From: Linepithema humile
Lineage: Eukaryota > Arthropoda > Insecta > Hymenoptera > Formicidae
Length of the DNA stretch: 64,000 nucleotides
Assembly: GCF_040581485.1 (NCBI RefSeq)
Contig: NC_090132.1
Location: 11,605,001 to 11,669,000, forward strand
Direction: 5' to 3'
The notes beneath the pieces were generated by a model, which was not told where the DNA came from, ran no database searches, and saw only the letters and a list, made by a program, of their open reading frames with translations. Each line of letters opens with the position of its first letter. The stretch's first letter is position 1. The position numbers and the translations under genes are program-made. Shown here one piece after another: positions 45,211-58,100 of this stretch.

Positions 45211-46458
45211 TACGGCTTACGACGACTATATTGTAGATGAGGTCTAAAATTTTTTTACGTACTTAATTGAAATGCTTCTAATTATATGTTTCAATATACA
45301 TTACTATTATTGAATATCTATAACACATATTATGTGAACTATAGATTTTCATCATTGACAATATATTTTGTAACGCAGCATTATTAAGTTTGTTTTTTAT
45401 TGCTGCACTAAAAAACAGATAATACAAGACAAATAGATAATCTAGTCTATACTATCCTACTTAATACAGTTGCAGTGCAGCTATAAAGAACAAATCTATG
45501 GTACAAAGATTTAATGTTGGCCGTACTGTAAAATAATGGTTAAGTTGAACGTTAATGTGATTTATTGTGTCAAAATAATTAAATAATTAATAATGTTTAT
45601 ACTCGTTGTATTTACTGACGGGATATATTACGTATGCAACAAAAAAAATGTAGTCAGGCACAAAAATTATTGTGTAGCAAAATATAAAAATAAAAGATAT
45701 ATTTGTCGAGTCATAGCTCAACATGGTATGTAATAATTATCACTTTTTAATACTTATAATAGAAAATTGTAATAATTAATAGCCAAATAATTAGATGTTC
45801 GCACACAAATGTAAGTGCACTCAGCGACATGTATGCTTTAGCACAAATTTATGCATATATCAGAATAAATATTTCTCACACATATGCATATATACAATAT
45901 AAATATATGGAAAATATATAAATGTTACGGTATATATAAATTCGTATATTAAGCCACTTCTGTTGCTTAGTATACATAATATATATATATGCATAAATAC
46001 AATCATCCACACATACATCACGTCACGCACGCACGCGCGTGCACGCGCGTGCGTGCGCGTACACATACACACATTATACGTAACTTTTAATAATTTTATC
46101 AAAATTTCTAAGCATATATGTATATCGTGTAAGAAAGTAATAATAAGGAATTGTATATATAACAATATAAAAAAATTAAATACTTAATCTTTCAGAAACA
46201 AGAATAGCGAGCTACGGTCAACAACATGTATAAATGAGCCATATATTTCATCTATCAGTTAAAGATTATACGATTCTCATATCTCATTATATTTTACAAT
46301 CATTGATTATAATTGATCTTATCCTCTTACTATAAAATTCAATGAGATGCCTACGAACTAAACTTTACTACTATAATAAAAGTAACGAAAAAATACTTAG
46401 TATATGATAGCAATTATTATTGCATAAAATTTTTGAAATATTTATTAAATAATTACAT
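45211..46458. other. Right palindrome arm without a gene
   Basis: The mirror of the left arm. It includes an alternating CA/CG-rich patch near 46010-46075. No gene. Confidence 0.5.
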
Positions 46459-47015
46459 CCCATACAGCACACAAAGATTGCATACACATTGCATCAATCT
46501 TTCATCGCAATGTTGCAATATTGCAAATTCACTGCAAAATGTTGTTGCATCATTGCTGTGGGATTGCAGCAACGTTAAAATGTCCGCCTTTAGGAAGATT
46601 GCAACGAAATATTACGGTAATATTGCAATGTAATGAATTTGCAATAATGCATTGTTATTGCAATCTTAGACCCAGGGAGAACACCATAGAGACAATATTT
46701 TTATATGCAACATTATTCCCCAGGGAGAACATCAGGTCGAAGAAACGTCTAATAGACGTCTATAGAAAATATTGTCTTTATATTTTTTAATATATAAATA
46801 TAAAATTGCTATGACAATACATTTTAATTAAATGTTTTTATTTGTATTTATGTTAACATAAATAAAATACACATAACATTGCATAACATGTTAACATTGA
46901 AATAAAAGTATATTTTCTTTTATATTAAAAAAAATAAAAATCTTTTTAATATTGTACTTTTTTTAAAGTAAATAATCTTGTTCGTTATATTATTATTTTT
47001 CATTAATAAAGTCTT

Positions 47016-47968
47016 TATAGGCGTAATGCCTAAGGATCGTGTTCGACTTGGTTGAAAGATTGAGACCAATTTCTTAGAAAAATATAATTTATTTTTCTTC
47101 GTCAGAGAAGTAGAGTAAAGTACAAGTTTTGTGTTTGATTTGATTAAGTGCGCCAGAGGCGCTTTCTCGGCAAGAGTGTAAGGCCGAGAATCAAAAGAAA
47201 AATTGACGGGCGCGGTAAGAAATTACCGGCCGCGTCTTAGTGTGTTGAACGGGTCCTAAAAAGGACGGTTCAACTGAGTTAGCTCGTTGCAGCCCCTTTC
47301 CCGGCGTCGGTGGAACTCCGTTCGGGAAGTGGTCTTCCGTCTGACAACTGCTCTCTGAGCAGGCTCTGAGCGGTGAAGTCTGTACTGCGATGGATCGAGT
47401 CTCTGGTGTGCTGGTGGTGGCAACCGTCTCGGCTCTCGGAATTACGGATTGCTCCGTGTACCGAGGAGAGAGAGGTCTCCGAATTCGGATGTCGCCTGGT
47501 GTGAGCGTGTCCCTTGGTGGTCGAGTCAACCGGACGCAGAACTCTAGTGGGATTAATTTCCACACTAGAGACTGAGGAGGTGACGGCGAAAGTGGAGTAT
47601 CCGCGGGCCGCTTGGTTGAAATGCGCGGCCGATGCTGGGACTCTGTTTTCTTTTTACGCGTCTTGCGAGGCAGCGTGAGAAAAACTGCGAGACTATGTGC
47701 CTCTGGTTAGCTTCTGCCGAGGCAGAGTACGACTCAGTTCAAGGGCCCTTGAGAGAGCTCGCCTTGAAGCGAGTGAGTGAGGAAAGATCTGCGGAGCAGC
47801 TCTTTTATATCTCGTCGATCGAAGCTTGATCGCGAGAAGGTTCTTCACCGCCTGCGCAACCTGGCGGTGGGTCCGCAAGCTTGTAACTGGTAGAAGGCCT
47901 GCGGCGCGTAGCGGCGCCGCGATGTATTATACCGCGTCAGTGCAGCGGTGTGGCGGTGAGCCGCCACA
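47016..47968 (-). repeat. Solo LTR, 953 bp, unknown LTR family
   Basis: A GC-rich block, sharply different from its AT-rich surroundings, is bounded by GTCTT on both sides (47011-47015 and 47969-47973), a perfect 5-bp duplication. On the minus strand it begins TGTGGCGGCTCACCGCCACA and ends CGCCTATA. On that strand a TATATAAAAGA box lies at about 47802-47811 and AATAAA-type signals near 47085. No internal retrotransposon sequence is nearby, so this looks like the product of LTR-LTR recombination. Open frames inside (for example 47191-47565 on the minus strand) are not genes. Confidence 0.75.
47803..47811 (-). promoter_or_regulatory. TATA box in the solo LTR
   Basis: On the minus strand the sequence reads GATATAAAAGAGC. 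Its position about 160 nt into the LTR fits a U3 promoter. Confidence 0.5.
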
Positions 47969-48054
47969 GTCTTATATCTAGTCTTATTTTGTACGCTATT
48001 AAGTGAAATTTTGAGAAGATAGATTAATTAGTGCATGTAATATGGACAATCTTT

Positions 48055-48951
48055 GTAGGCATATTTTCCCTGGCTTTGATCGATTATTTCTTAGTAACTA
48101 ATCAAATACAGACATGCAGTTAAACTTTACGCGTTGCTGCCATTCATATATTCCACCTTTTGTTGCCAGTAATAACGAAATCATTTTTAAATTTATTATT
48201 TTCATCAACATCATTGTAGCTTCTGCTTTTACTTTCTGTGGTAAAATTGTCAATATACTATCATGATCATAGTCTACTTGCATGCCAGTATTATTGTCAT
48301 TTATATTTTGACATTGTAGATAATGATTTTCATTTTCACAGATTTCAATTTCAGGATTAAGTGTTTCATTAGTGATGTTTTTATTAAATGCATGAATATT
48401 TATATCACTAATTTTATGTAAAACCAAACAATTATCTTAAAAAGATCTATTGGTATTTAATAATGACTGTTTAATTTGTGTAGATGATCCTGCTATATCA
48501 ATATTAATTTGATCTTCAATAATTCTCCTTATGTGACGTTTTGAAATATACACTTTATGTTTTAATGCGTTAGACATATTTGTTACTAACGTTAGATATA
48601 TAATAACGTTAGATAACGTGCAATATATTATTATTATAGTTATATACGTACATTTAAGCTTAAGCATACAAGTTTTACTAACACAAGTATTGTTATAAAA
48701 ATAAAATATATATTTTAGTTCAATCTAAAAAAATAACATATAATTTAGATAATTAAATAATTACTAATTGAAGATAAGAAGACAATTTCAATATAGATAA
48801 AGATCCTTACCTATTAGTTGAATACCAAATAAATGTATTTAGAATACTGGTAGCAACAAAATATAAACAATATATTATATATATTGCACTGTAGAACACC
48901 CTATATATTTATATAGGCATATTTTCCCTGGCTTTGATCGATTATTTTGTA
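48055..48951. repeat. Short direct repeats flanking an ORF remnant
   Basis: AGGCATATTTTCCCTGGCTT and the following GATCGATTATTT occur at about 48058-48090 and again at 48914-48946 in the same orientation. This could be an insertion-associated duplication or internal repeats of the 3.16-kb element. Confidence 0.6.
48098..48577 (-). pseudogene. Unrecognised ORF remnant inside the 3.16-kb element
   Basis: From ATG 48577 the frame reads MSNALKHKVYISKRHIRRII and meets a TAA at 48437-48439, then continues open in the same frame to 48098 with Asn-rich, acidic sequence. The basic, helical start resembles the beginnings of some insect transposon-encoded proteins, but I cannot assign a family. It may be what is left of the element's own gene. 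Confidence 0.35.
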
Positions 48952-49858
48952 GCTTCTGCACATGATGATATTGATGTTTGATGATATTTTCTGAAACAAT
49001 ATAGTAAAATAGATATAGATCATATCATAGATAAATACAATTTATCATAGATAAATACTTTTCTAATCGATCTCAGTAATTTTGAGGTTATAGATTATTA
49101 ACCCTAGATATATGATTTTCTATTAATGAATATAACATTTTTAGTATATAGATTGCTATAACTAAACATAAATATTGTCAAAAAGTACTTACCTCTTTTT
49201 TCTTTCTTTTTAGAACAAGAAATGTGAGATCATACGAGATCATACGACACGTGGCAATAATGAATGATGGACTAGCGCAGACGCAGCGATGCCGGCGCCA
49301 GCTAACACAAGCGTGAACGTGCACATGTGCTGCGCAGAGCATACGATACAATTTAAATCAATTTAAAAAAAGAATATTGCAAAAAACTATTTTATTATAA
49401 TATTTTATTATTAAAATGTATATTATATATTTTATATTAAATTATATATAAAATTTGGATTGTGCAATGTTTCCGAAATATTAATGTCATATTGCTACAA
49501 ACGTGCTGGTATTTTGTGGATCTATATCTCTGCAATGTCTTTGTAATGTTGAATTGCCATTTGCAATATTGCAACATTGCTGCAATGTGATTGCAATGAT
49601 CTGTGCTGTATGGGATACTTGTACAATCATTCCTATTATATATCCAGAACATGTTCATTCATATACGTTTCCTATATAAATGTATTGAATAATTAGACAT
49701 ATTTAGACAGATTTAGGAAACATGCGAACCAAAATGTTCAATATGTGTTAAGATATATTACATTATCAAGTATTTATTTGGAAAAGAAAAATATTTCTTT
49801 ATTTAAAAGTAACAATGAGCTTATATATGTAATTATTTTCTATATATCTATATTACAG

Positions 49859-52800
49859 AAAGTTTTAATGCTCTTAATGCTATTAAAAAGTTGATGGATG
49901 CTGATGTGCCTAAAATTATATTGCATCGTACTTTACAGTTAATGCATCATGAGTCATCTTTACTTGCAACTGAAGATAAAGGTAAAAACTGATATATTTT
50001 ATTTCTAGTTATTAAGTTATTAAATTATTGTTATTAAAAATTTGTTAGCATCAAATTTAATATTAATTAATATTTTGTAATACTAGAGAGGATTTTTTAA
50101 TGTATGTGATTGCAACTGTAGAGTTTATTACTATAGACTTTAAATATAAATGTTAATTTAAAATATATGTATGCGCACATACAGACACAGAATAATTATT
50201 GAAATATCATTTGTAGAGAATGCTGAAAAGATAATTACAAATTCTATAATTTCGAATGCAGCAGAAACAAATAAGGAAAACTGTGTTGCAATTAATTGCA
50301 ACAACAATATTGAGAACAATATAACAAACGCTAAAAGTGCAATCGTTGTAAATAATTCTACACATGTATCAGATTATATAGAATTTGATCAAACTAAAGA
50401 AAATTTATTAACACAAGAGGCGACAGAATTGATAATAGAAACAGAGTACCATGATACAACATGTAACGTGCAGTATAACATCGAAAATTTAAATGAAGGT
50501 TGATATTAATTTTTATTGAACCGATTATAATGGATAATATTAAATAATTGTGATTGAGAAAATTTAATATTTTTTGGTTATCTTAAATTAGATATTCTAC
50601 AAATAACTGAAACTAAAAATGTTCTTCCCTAGAATTGGCATAACAATACACTTGAAGTATATGAAAAATCGGACACAGACGATGCATTACAACCTACTAA
50701 TTTAGAGACCACAATTGTTGAATATTTACCTGAACGTGTATCTGCAATAATGTCCACTACAGGTATATTTTTTTGTTCAAAGTATTATTATAATACTAAT
50801 ATTTATGTAATTGTGTATGACACGTATTCCCTTAGTATATTTTTGTATATATTACTCATTTTTTACAGACTTTCCCCACAAAATATTTAAAATTTATAGA
50901 TAAAATAAACGCTACAGCCTTCTCTATATGAAATTTCAGTTATCTATAATTTAACGTCATTAATGCTTGTATATATGTTGCTATTACAATCTTTGTGATT
51001 TATCCTAAATATAATGTATAAAATATATATTTTTTCTATTCTAATTCCCTTTTCACTAAATTTATAATTTTTATATTATGTATACAATAATGTTTTGCAG
51101 ATTACCTTGATAATGATAATAATGTACAAAACAACAATTCAGAAAGTAAAGATTCTTCTTATATACCAAATAATTCATTTGATGATGAAAGCTTAATTCA
51201 AACAGAAATAAATACAGATGCTATTTCTAAAGAGGTTAATAGTTCTGCACATGTATCTAGTGGCTTAGATATATCAACATCATTTAATGTATCGGGTAAA
51301 TGTGCTCGAGATGATGCAGAAATGTTTGTCTTATCAGCTGATGCAGGCAAAAAAAAGCATTTTTGTATGTATTGCAACACATTTCAAAGTAAAATAGCTC
51401 GCCATCTGGAACGAGTACACGCTAATGAGTTAGAAGTGCAAAAATTTAAAAATTTACCAAAAAATACTACAGAGCGAAGAAAAATTATAGAAACACTCCG
51501 AAGACGTGGAGATTTTTATTTCAACGTAGATAATGCACGTAATGATGGTGAACTTCTTGTAGAAAGGCGTTCTAAAAAAGTATTTCATAAGTTACCTTCT
51601 GATTATACTGCATGTCCAAAATGCAAAGCATTTATATTAAAATCTACAAGCAGACATCATTTTCAAAAATGTATTGGTCGTAAAAATAAAGACACCAGAG
51701 CGATATCAGTTTTAGGAAGAACAGTAATAGGTCGAATACATCCTGAAGCGAATAAAGTTTTAAGACTACGTGTTTTTCCCATTTTAAAAGAAGATGATAT
51801 AGTGCGACTTATACGTTATGATAAATTAATAATTGCTTTTGGAAATCAACAATGTGAAAAATATAAGGCATCAGAACATCATGATAACATGATAAGACAA
51901 AAAATGAGGAGACTCGGCCGCTTTCTACAAATGTTGAAAAATAAATATTCAGACATTACAGATTTTGCTTCTATTTATTATCCACGATATAGTAGTGCCT
52001 GCATTGAAGCAATTAATAGATTGGCAGGTTTATCTTTATGTGGAAAATTTTACAAGACTCCATCATTAGCATCATCACTTGGAGGTTTGATAAAGAAACT
52101 TGGAAAAATTTTAATTAATCGTTTTATTAGAAAAGAAGAGTATGATAAAAAATTGCTTGCTGAAAATTTCTTAAAAGTATTTTCTGAAGATTTTGCAACA
52201 TATATTACTAAAACGATATCTGAAACAATGAATCAAAATAAAAGACATAAAAAGATTGTTTTGCCTTCTAAATCAGATATTATTAAACTACATGACTTTT
52301 TGCAAGAAAAACGTCGAACAGCTTATAATTTTTTAAAAGAAGAGTTTACTTATGAAGCATGGCTTACACTTACAAAAATGACGCTAACATCGGTACAAGT
52401 ATTCAATCGTCGAAGAGCTGGAGAGATACAAAGAACACTCATTGAAGATTACAAGTCTTATCAAGGAATTAATTATCAAACAAATGAAATGTATGAAACA
52501 CTTTCGACACGTGCTAAAGAGATTGCTAAAAGATATGTACGTTTTACATTAAGAGGTAAACTTGGACGAACAGTACCAGTTCTATTAACAGGAGAATTAA
52601 GAGATTGTATTGACATGATATTAAAATATAAGAAAGCTGCAAAAGTTTCAGTAAATAATCCCTATTTATTTGGTCTGCCTTCTATTGTAAAAAATAAATA
52701 TAGATATCTCTCGGCATGTGATTTGTTGCGACAATACGCAGTAGAGTGCGGCGCTGAAAATCCTGAGACATTACGTACAACTGAGTTACGAAAACATATA

Positions 52801-53158
52801 GCAACAATATGTATTAATTATAATTTATCGGAGAATGAAATTTCATCACTCGCGAACTTCATGGGTCATGCTGATAAAATACACTTGGTTCATTATAGAC
52901 AACCTGTCATAGAAAAAGAAATTTTAGAAATATCTCAATATTTAGAAGCGGCACAAGGAATTGATCAAGATGATAATTCAGATGATAATTCAGATGATAC
53001 AGATTCCAGATGTTCGGAGTTTGCTGTAAATAATATTGGTGTTATCAATGATGATGAAAATGTACTTCAAATATTAAAGCAAACTCAAAATAACGAAGCT
53101 ACTAATAAAGTTACATTGAATCAAATAACTCACGATTTGCAAGAAAATACATTAAGAG
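49859..53158 (+). CDS. Zinc-finger tyrosine-recombinase-like gene (Crypton-like)
   Basis: The main ORF is 51322-53238 (638 codons); the coding exon probably spans 51101-53158, where a GAG/GTTTGT donor occurs. Upstream exon-like pieces are 49859-49981, about 50185-50498 and 50633-50762. The last joins the main exon in phase; the joins between the others do not, so earlier borders are uncertain. Near the start is a C2H2 finger (CMYCN ... RHLERVH), then a second CX2C..HH..C cluster (CPKCKAF ... HHFQKC). The C-terminal half has the tyrosine-recombinase pattern: Arg363-365 in FNRRRAGE, Arg490 in TELRKHIAT, His516 in FMGH and Tyr525 in HYR. The spacings Arg-26-His and His-9-Tyr closely match Xer-type enzymes. 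The usual His three residues before the second Arg is Thr. Such proteins occur as multicopy families in animals. A DNA cut-and-join role is inferred. Confidence 0.75.
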
Positions 53159-53238
53159 GTTTGTGTTTCTTACATTTACAAATTAATTTACACATTATAA
53201 ATACAAAAATTAATTTATACATTATAAATATAAATTAA

Positions 53239-54638
<1,400 letters not shown>

Positions 54639-54952
54639 AGCCGTCAGTAAAAATGTAAGCAGATATGTGAAAAAAGTACGAAGTCCATGCAATTAGCGAT
54701 ATGTTGTAAGCGAGCAATTAGAAAGACAAAATAAATGTACGATAGAGAGAGAAAAGAACAAGTTCAATAGTATTAGTTTTAGTATTATTTTTGTTCCTCT
54801 CGCACGCAAAAATGAAATAATAAGGATAGTATTGTCCGTTCTTATCGAGTAAACAGGCACGTTTTAGCTCCATCTTTCCTAATATTAGGCAATTAATTTA
54901 TTGCTCTGTTTTACTCTCGTGCCTCAATCTCGCACACACATATGCATAAATT

Positions 54953-55250
54953 TTTACAGACACTAATCTTTTTTATTAGGCTTCTAAACTTACTTTTAAA
55001 AATTCACAGATATTCTTTCATATTAAACCGAAGACGGACGCTATGTTTTTTGCACAGATAAACTGTAGAATTTTAAAGTTAAACAAATATTGACGTCACG
55101 TGCAGATAACAAAACTGTAATTTAAAATTTTTTTCCGTTTTTTACTAAACATTATAGCGTCCGTTTTTCGTTATTATAAGTACTTGAATTACGGAGAAGG
55201 ATTTTTCAATCTGTATAGCTAAAAAAAAGATTAGTGTCTGTAAAAATAAT
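54953..55250. mobile_element. Short TIR element with TTACAGACACTAATC ends
   Basis: TTTTTACAGACACTAATCTT near 54951 is the inverse of AAGATTAGTGTCTGTAAAAA near 55230. An inner pair, AGACGGACGCTATG near 55030 and the inverse ATAGCGTCCGTTTT near 55153, supports a fold-back structure. Confidence 0.75.
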
Positions 55251-55515
55251 GTCGGTAAAGAAGAACTGTAGTGTCTCCTTAAAAAAACAAAATATGTCAC
55301 AACAACAACCGCATTATCAATATAATATCACTCCGGATTATGCACAAAATTATTCACAACCTTTACATTCAACTACAACTAATATTCCATTCAATTACGA
55401 ACAACATGATTCCCCAAATTTTTTACAAATTCCGAATTCACAATCTTCAGAACAATATAATCCGCAAACTTTTACTTCAACGTCTTCATTATCTCATTCC
55501 TTTACAGACCTATAA
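55249..55515 (+). CDS. Unrecognised Gln/Asn/Ser-rich ORF
   Basis: The frame starts at ATG 55249 or the later ATG of MSQQQPHYQYN. It is rich in Gln, Asn, Ser, Tyr and Pro, with no folded-domain signature. A stop follows at 55513-55515 and a possible AATAAA at about 55549. It begins inside the right end of the TIR element. It could be the disordered N-terminal part of a second Harbinger protein, given the Harbinger exon 1.3 kb away. I cannot show that. Confidence 0.3.
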   Translation: MSVKKNCSVSLKKQNMSQQQPHYQYNITPDYAQNYSQPLHSTTTNIPFNYEQHDSPNFLQIPNSQSSEQYNPQTFTSTSSLSHSFTDL

Positions 55516-56127
55516 TTAATTCTACATTTCCGTTTTTTGTTTCTCCAATAAATATTGTTTCTTTGACAAATATTATTTCCAAAAAATATTTCTCAAATAA
55601 TAATAAATTTACTTTTTTTTAATATAAAAATTTAATAAAATTATTTTATTATAACGACATATTATCTTTTTTTTTTTTAATTTATACTCTTTCTTTTTAA
55701 ATTTTTTTTTATATATCTCTGACAATGCAAGTAAGATTTGTTTTCTAGTTTTATAATTTCGACATTTCATACCAGGTTTATGTATGCTCATTGTAAACGG
55801 CTGAATTCTGTAACCAAAATGCGAACACCTTGCGGCATATACTTATTTTTATTATTTTCATGTTACTTTCTTTTTTGAATGTTCGTTTGCTGTTATGAAT
55901 TTTCACTGATGGCCAAAATAAATTAGCCGAAACGTCTAAATTAACTAATTGTTAACTTTTTTTTACTGAGCAACCAATACCCAGCTCTGGGCTGACATAG
56001 CTATTTTTTTAATATAATAATTTGTTTATTAAAAAAGCCCAAATAGACAATTTCTTTATTTTTAATCTTTTTCTTTATAATATTCTTTTTATTTTATGTG
56101 AATTTTATGTGACATCCATATAAATAT
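55516..56127. other. AT-rich interval with a second hammerhead-like motif
   Basis: No gene. CTGATGGCC ... GCCGAAACGTC at 55906-55936 on the + strand resembles the motif at 53431-53472, and is followed by CCCAGCTCTGGGCTGACATA at about 55981. Position A9 of the hammerhead core is not present, so it would be a degenerate copy. Confidence 0.35.
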
Positions 56128-56768
56128 ATACAGGGTGTTGCATATACATATTGGGCAGTACGACGGGTTGCGCGGCATACTTTGCAGGGATAGCCGCGGT
56201 TCAGTGGGTAATGACAGCATATTTACGTAGCATCATAACTTATTGATCGAATTAATCGCGCACATTTTTACTAATTTTGAGTTTACAGCGTTTCAATTAT
56301 AACGAACTTGAATAATTGTTGCGATTATTACTAGAGAAGCTAAAACACATTAAAAATAAAAAATTAAATTTTAGAAAATTAACACGTTAAAAGAAACAAA
56401 TATGATACAACAAAATTTCTTTCTTTACCGCTTTACTTTTCGCGCGTGTTAGCGTTGTAAATTTTGATAGAGCGGTAAAGAAAGAAATTTTGTTGTATCA
56501 TATTTGTTTCTTTTAACGTGTTAACTTTCTAAAATTTAATTTTTCATCTTTAATGTGTTTTAGCTTCTCTAATAATCGCAACGATTACTCGTCCGTTATA
56601 ATTGAAACGCTGTAAACTCAAAATTAGTAAAAATGCGCGCAATCAATTCGATCAATAAGTTATGATGGTACGTATATATGCTGTCATTACCCATTGAATT
56701 GCGCCTATCCCTGCAAAGTATGCCGCGCAACCCGTCGTACTGCCCAATATATGCAACACCCTGTATAT
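56128..56768. mobile_element. Fold-back MITE with ACAGGGTGTTGCATA ends, ~640 bp
   Basis: The two halves are inverted copies for about 290 bp: TACAGGGTGTTGCATATACA at the left, inverse at the right, and AAAGAAACAAATATGATACA against its inverse near the centre. It ends 38 bp from the Harbinger exon and may have displaced that gene's later exons. Confidence 0.9.
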
Positions 56769-56805
56769 ATATAAACAAAAAAATGTATAAAATATATTTA
56801 GTTAC

Positions 56806-57118
56806 CTTTATTTCATTGTTTAATTTATTTATCAAAGCTTCGCAAACTTCTTGGACACATCTCGATACGCTTTGTTTTGATATTTTAAATAAATAGGAAA
56901 GATTTTTAAAACTATCTCCTGTAGCTAAACATCTGAGAGTAACAGCTAATCTCTCTTTAGCTGAAATGCTTTTACGCATATTTGTATCCTGTTTCGCAAT
57001 AACTGGGCCAATTCTGTTCAAAAGGTCTTCGAAATCTGTTGAGGACATTCTATAGAAATTTTCAAAGTATCCTGAGGGTTCTCTTCTTAAATCATCAAGC
57101 ATATCTATCGCACTATAT
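56806..57118 (-). pseudogene. PIF/Harbinger transposase exon fragment
   Basis: One exon bounded by an acceptor (TTTGTAG/ATATAGTGCG) and a donor (AAAG/GTAACT). It encodes the N-terminal part of a HARBI1-type nuclease: FYRMSSTDFEDLLNRIGPVI, then ISAKERLAVTLRCLATGDSF and LFKISKQSVSRCVQEVC, a helix-turn-helix-like segment. The DDE catalytic exons should follow on the minus strand, but a MITE lies there instead. Not functional alone. Confidence 0.85.
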
Positions 57119-57224
57119 CTACAAAATATGTTTATTAATGCAATAATGTCCATTTCATTATTATAAAATAATAAACTAATCGTGCACGCACACACACATA
57201 CACACACACACACACGCATATATA

Positions 57225-57970
57225 TACAGGGTGTTTCATTTTAATCTAGCCAGGCGAATATTTCAAACGCTGTTGAGTTTAGAGAAAAATGTTTCAGACA
57301 AAAGTTGTAGGGTTCGGAGAGAGACACAGGATGGTAGGCTTGAGTTTTTGATGTAGATAAAATTGAAGGTTATATGAAGGTCAACTTTGTTTTTTTAAAT
57401 GAAATATAGTATTTTTCATTACATATTCTGAAAGAACATAAAATTTTGCATTAAAATTGTCTGACACGTTTTTCATGAAAATCCATAATTTTTTAGGAAA
57501 TTTAGCAATTAAAAAAAAAAGTTTGTTTTTCGTAAAGAGAATCATGCATCAATTTGTACATGTTCATGAACATTTCTCGTTCTTAGAGTTACCCGGAATC
57601 AACGATTGGACGTGACGAAAATCTGATTCCATCGGGGTGCTTGATTTACGTGAGTCCCCTTGCCTCTTACTTTCGGGGTTGCTAAATTTGTTAAATTTCC
57701 TCAAAATTATGGATTTTCATGAAAAACGTGTCAGACAATTTTAATGCAGAATTTTATGTTCTTTCAGATTATGTAATGAAAAATACTACATTTTATTTAA
57801 AAAAACAAAGTTGACCTTTATATAACCTTCAATTTTACGTTCATCAAAAACTCAAGCCCGCCATCTTGTGTCCCCCTCTAAACCCTACAACTTTTGTCTG
57901 AAACATTTTTCTCTAAACTCAACAGCGTTTGAAATATTCGCCTGGCTAGATTAAAATGAAACATCCTGTA
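57225..57970. mobile_element. Fold-back MITE with ACAGGGTGTTTCATTTTAAT ends, ~745 bp
   Basis: TACAGGGTGTTTCATTTTAA at the left is inverted as TTAAAATGAAACATCCTGTA at the right, with arms of about 270 bp (CGCTGTTGAGTTTAGAGAAA and inverse). A TA microsatellite follows. Confidence 0.9.
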
Positions 57971-57984
57971 TATATATATGTGCA

Positions 57985-58022
<38 letters not shown>

Positions 58023-58040
58023 GTGCAATATATATATGTG

Positions 58041-58085
<45 letters not shown>

Positions 58086-58100
58086 CAATATATATATATA
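57971..58100. repeat. TA microsatellite
   Basis: Runs of TA broken by TGTGCAATA units. The Gypsy element at 58101 inserted into this run; it continues at 63120-63136. Confidence 0.9.

Larger units (their letters stand above)
46459..49614. mobile_element. 3.16-kb TIR element with AT target duplication
   Basis: Ends are CCCATACAGCACA and TGTGCTGTATGGG, flanked on both sides by AT (46457-46458 and 49615-49616). The palindrome's left arm carries the unoccupied sequence (ATTACATACTTG in reverse complement, around 41824-41834), so the insertion and the 2-bp duplication can be read directly. Just inside both ends are many TGCAATATTGCAA-like strings. AT duplications are known for ISL2EU-type elements, but no matching transposase is recognisable, so the class is a guess. 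Confidence 0.85.
40977..50471. repeat. Giant imperfect palindrome
   Basis: The left arm 40977 to about 44217 is the inverse of about 44869-50471, disregarding a 3.16-kb insert in the right arm and several MITEs in the left. Landmarks: 40985-41282 against 50171-50462; 41500-41590 against 49859-49950; 42260-42480 against 45840-45985; 42690-42880 against 45430-45620; 44073-44215 against 44870-45013. The spacer is about 650 bp and itself holds fold-back MITEs. Identity is high in the outer, exon-bearing part and lower near the centre. Confidence 0.9.

Noticed and set aside
47191..47565. A 124-codon minus-strand frame rich in Thr, Pro and Arg
   Set aside because: It lies inside the solo LTR, in GC-rich DNA where open frames are common.
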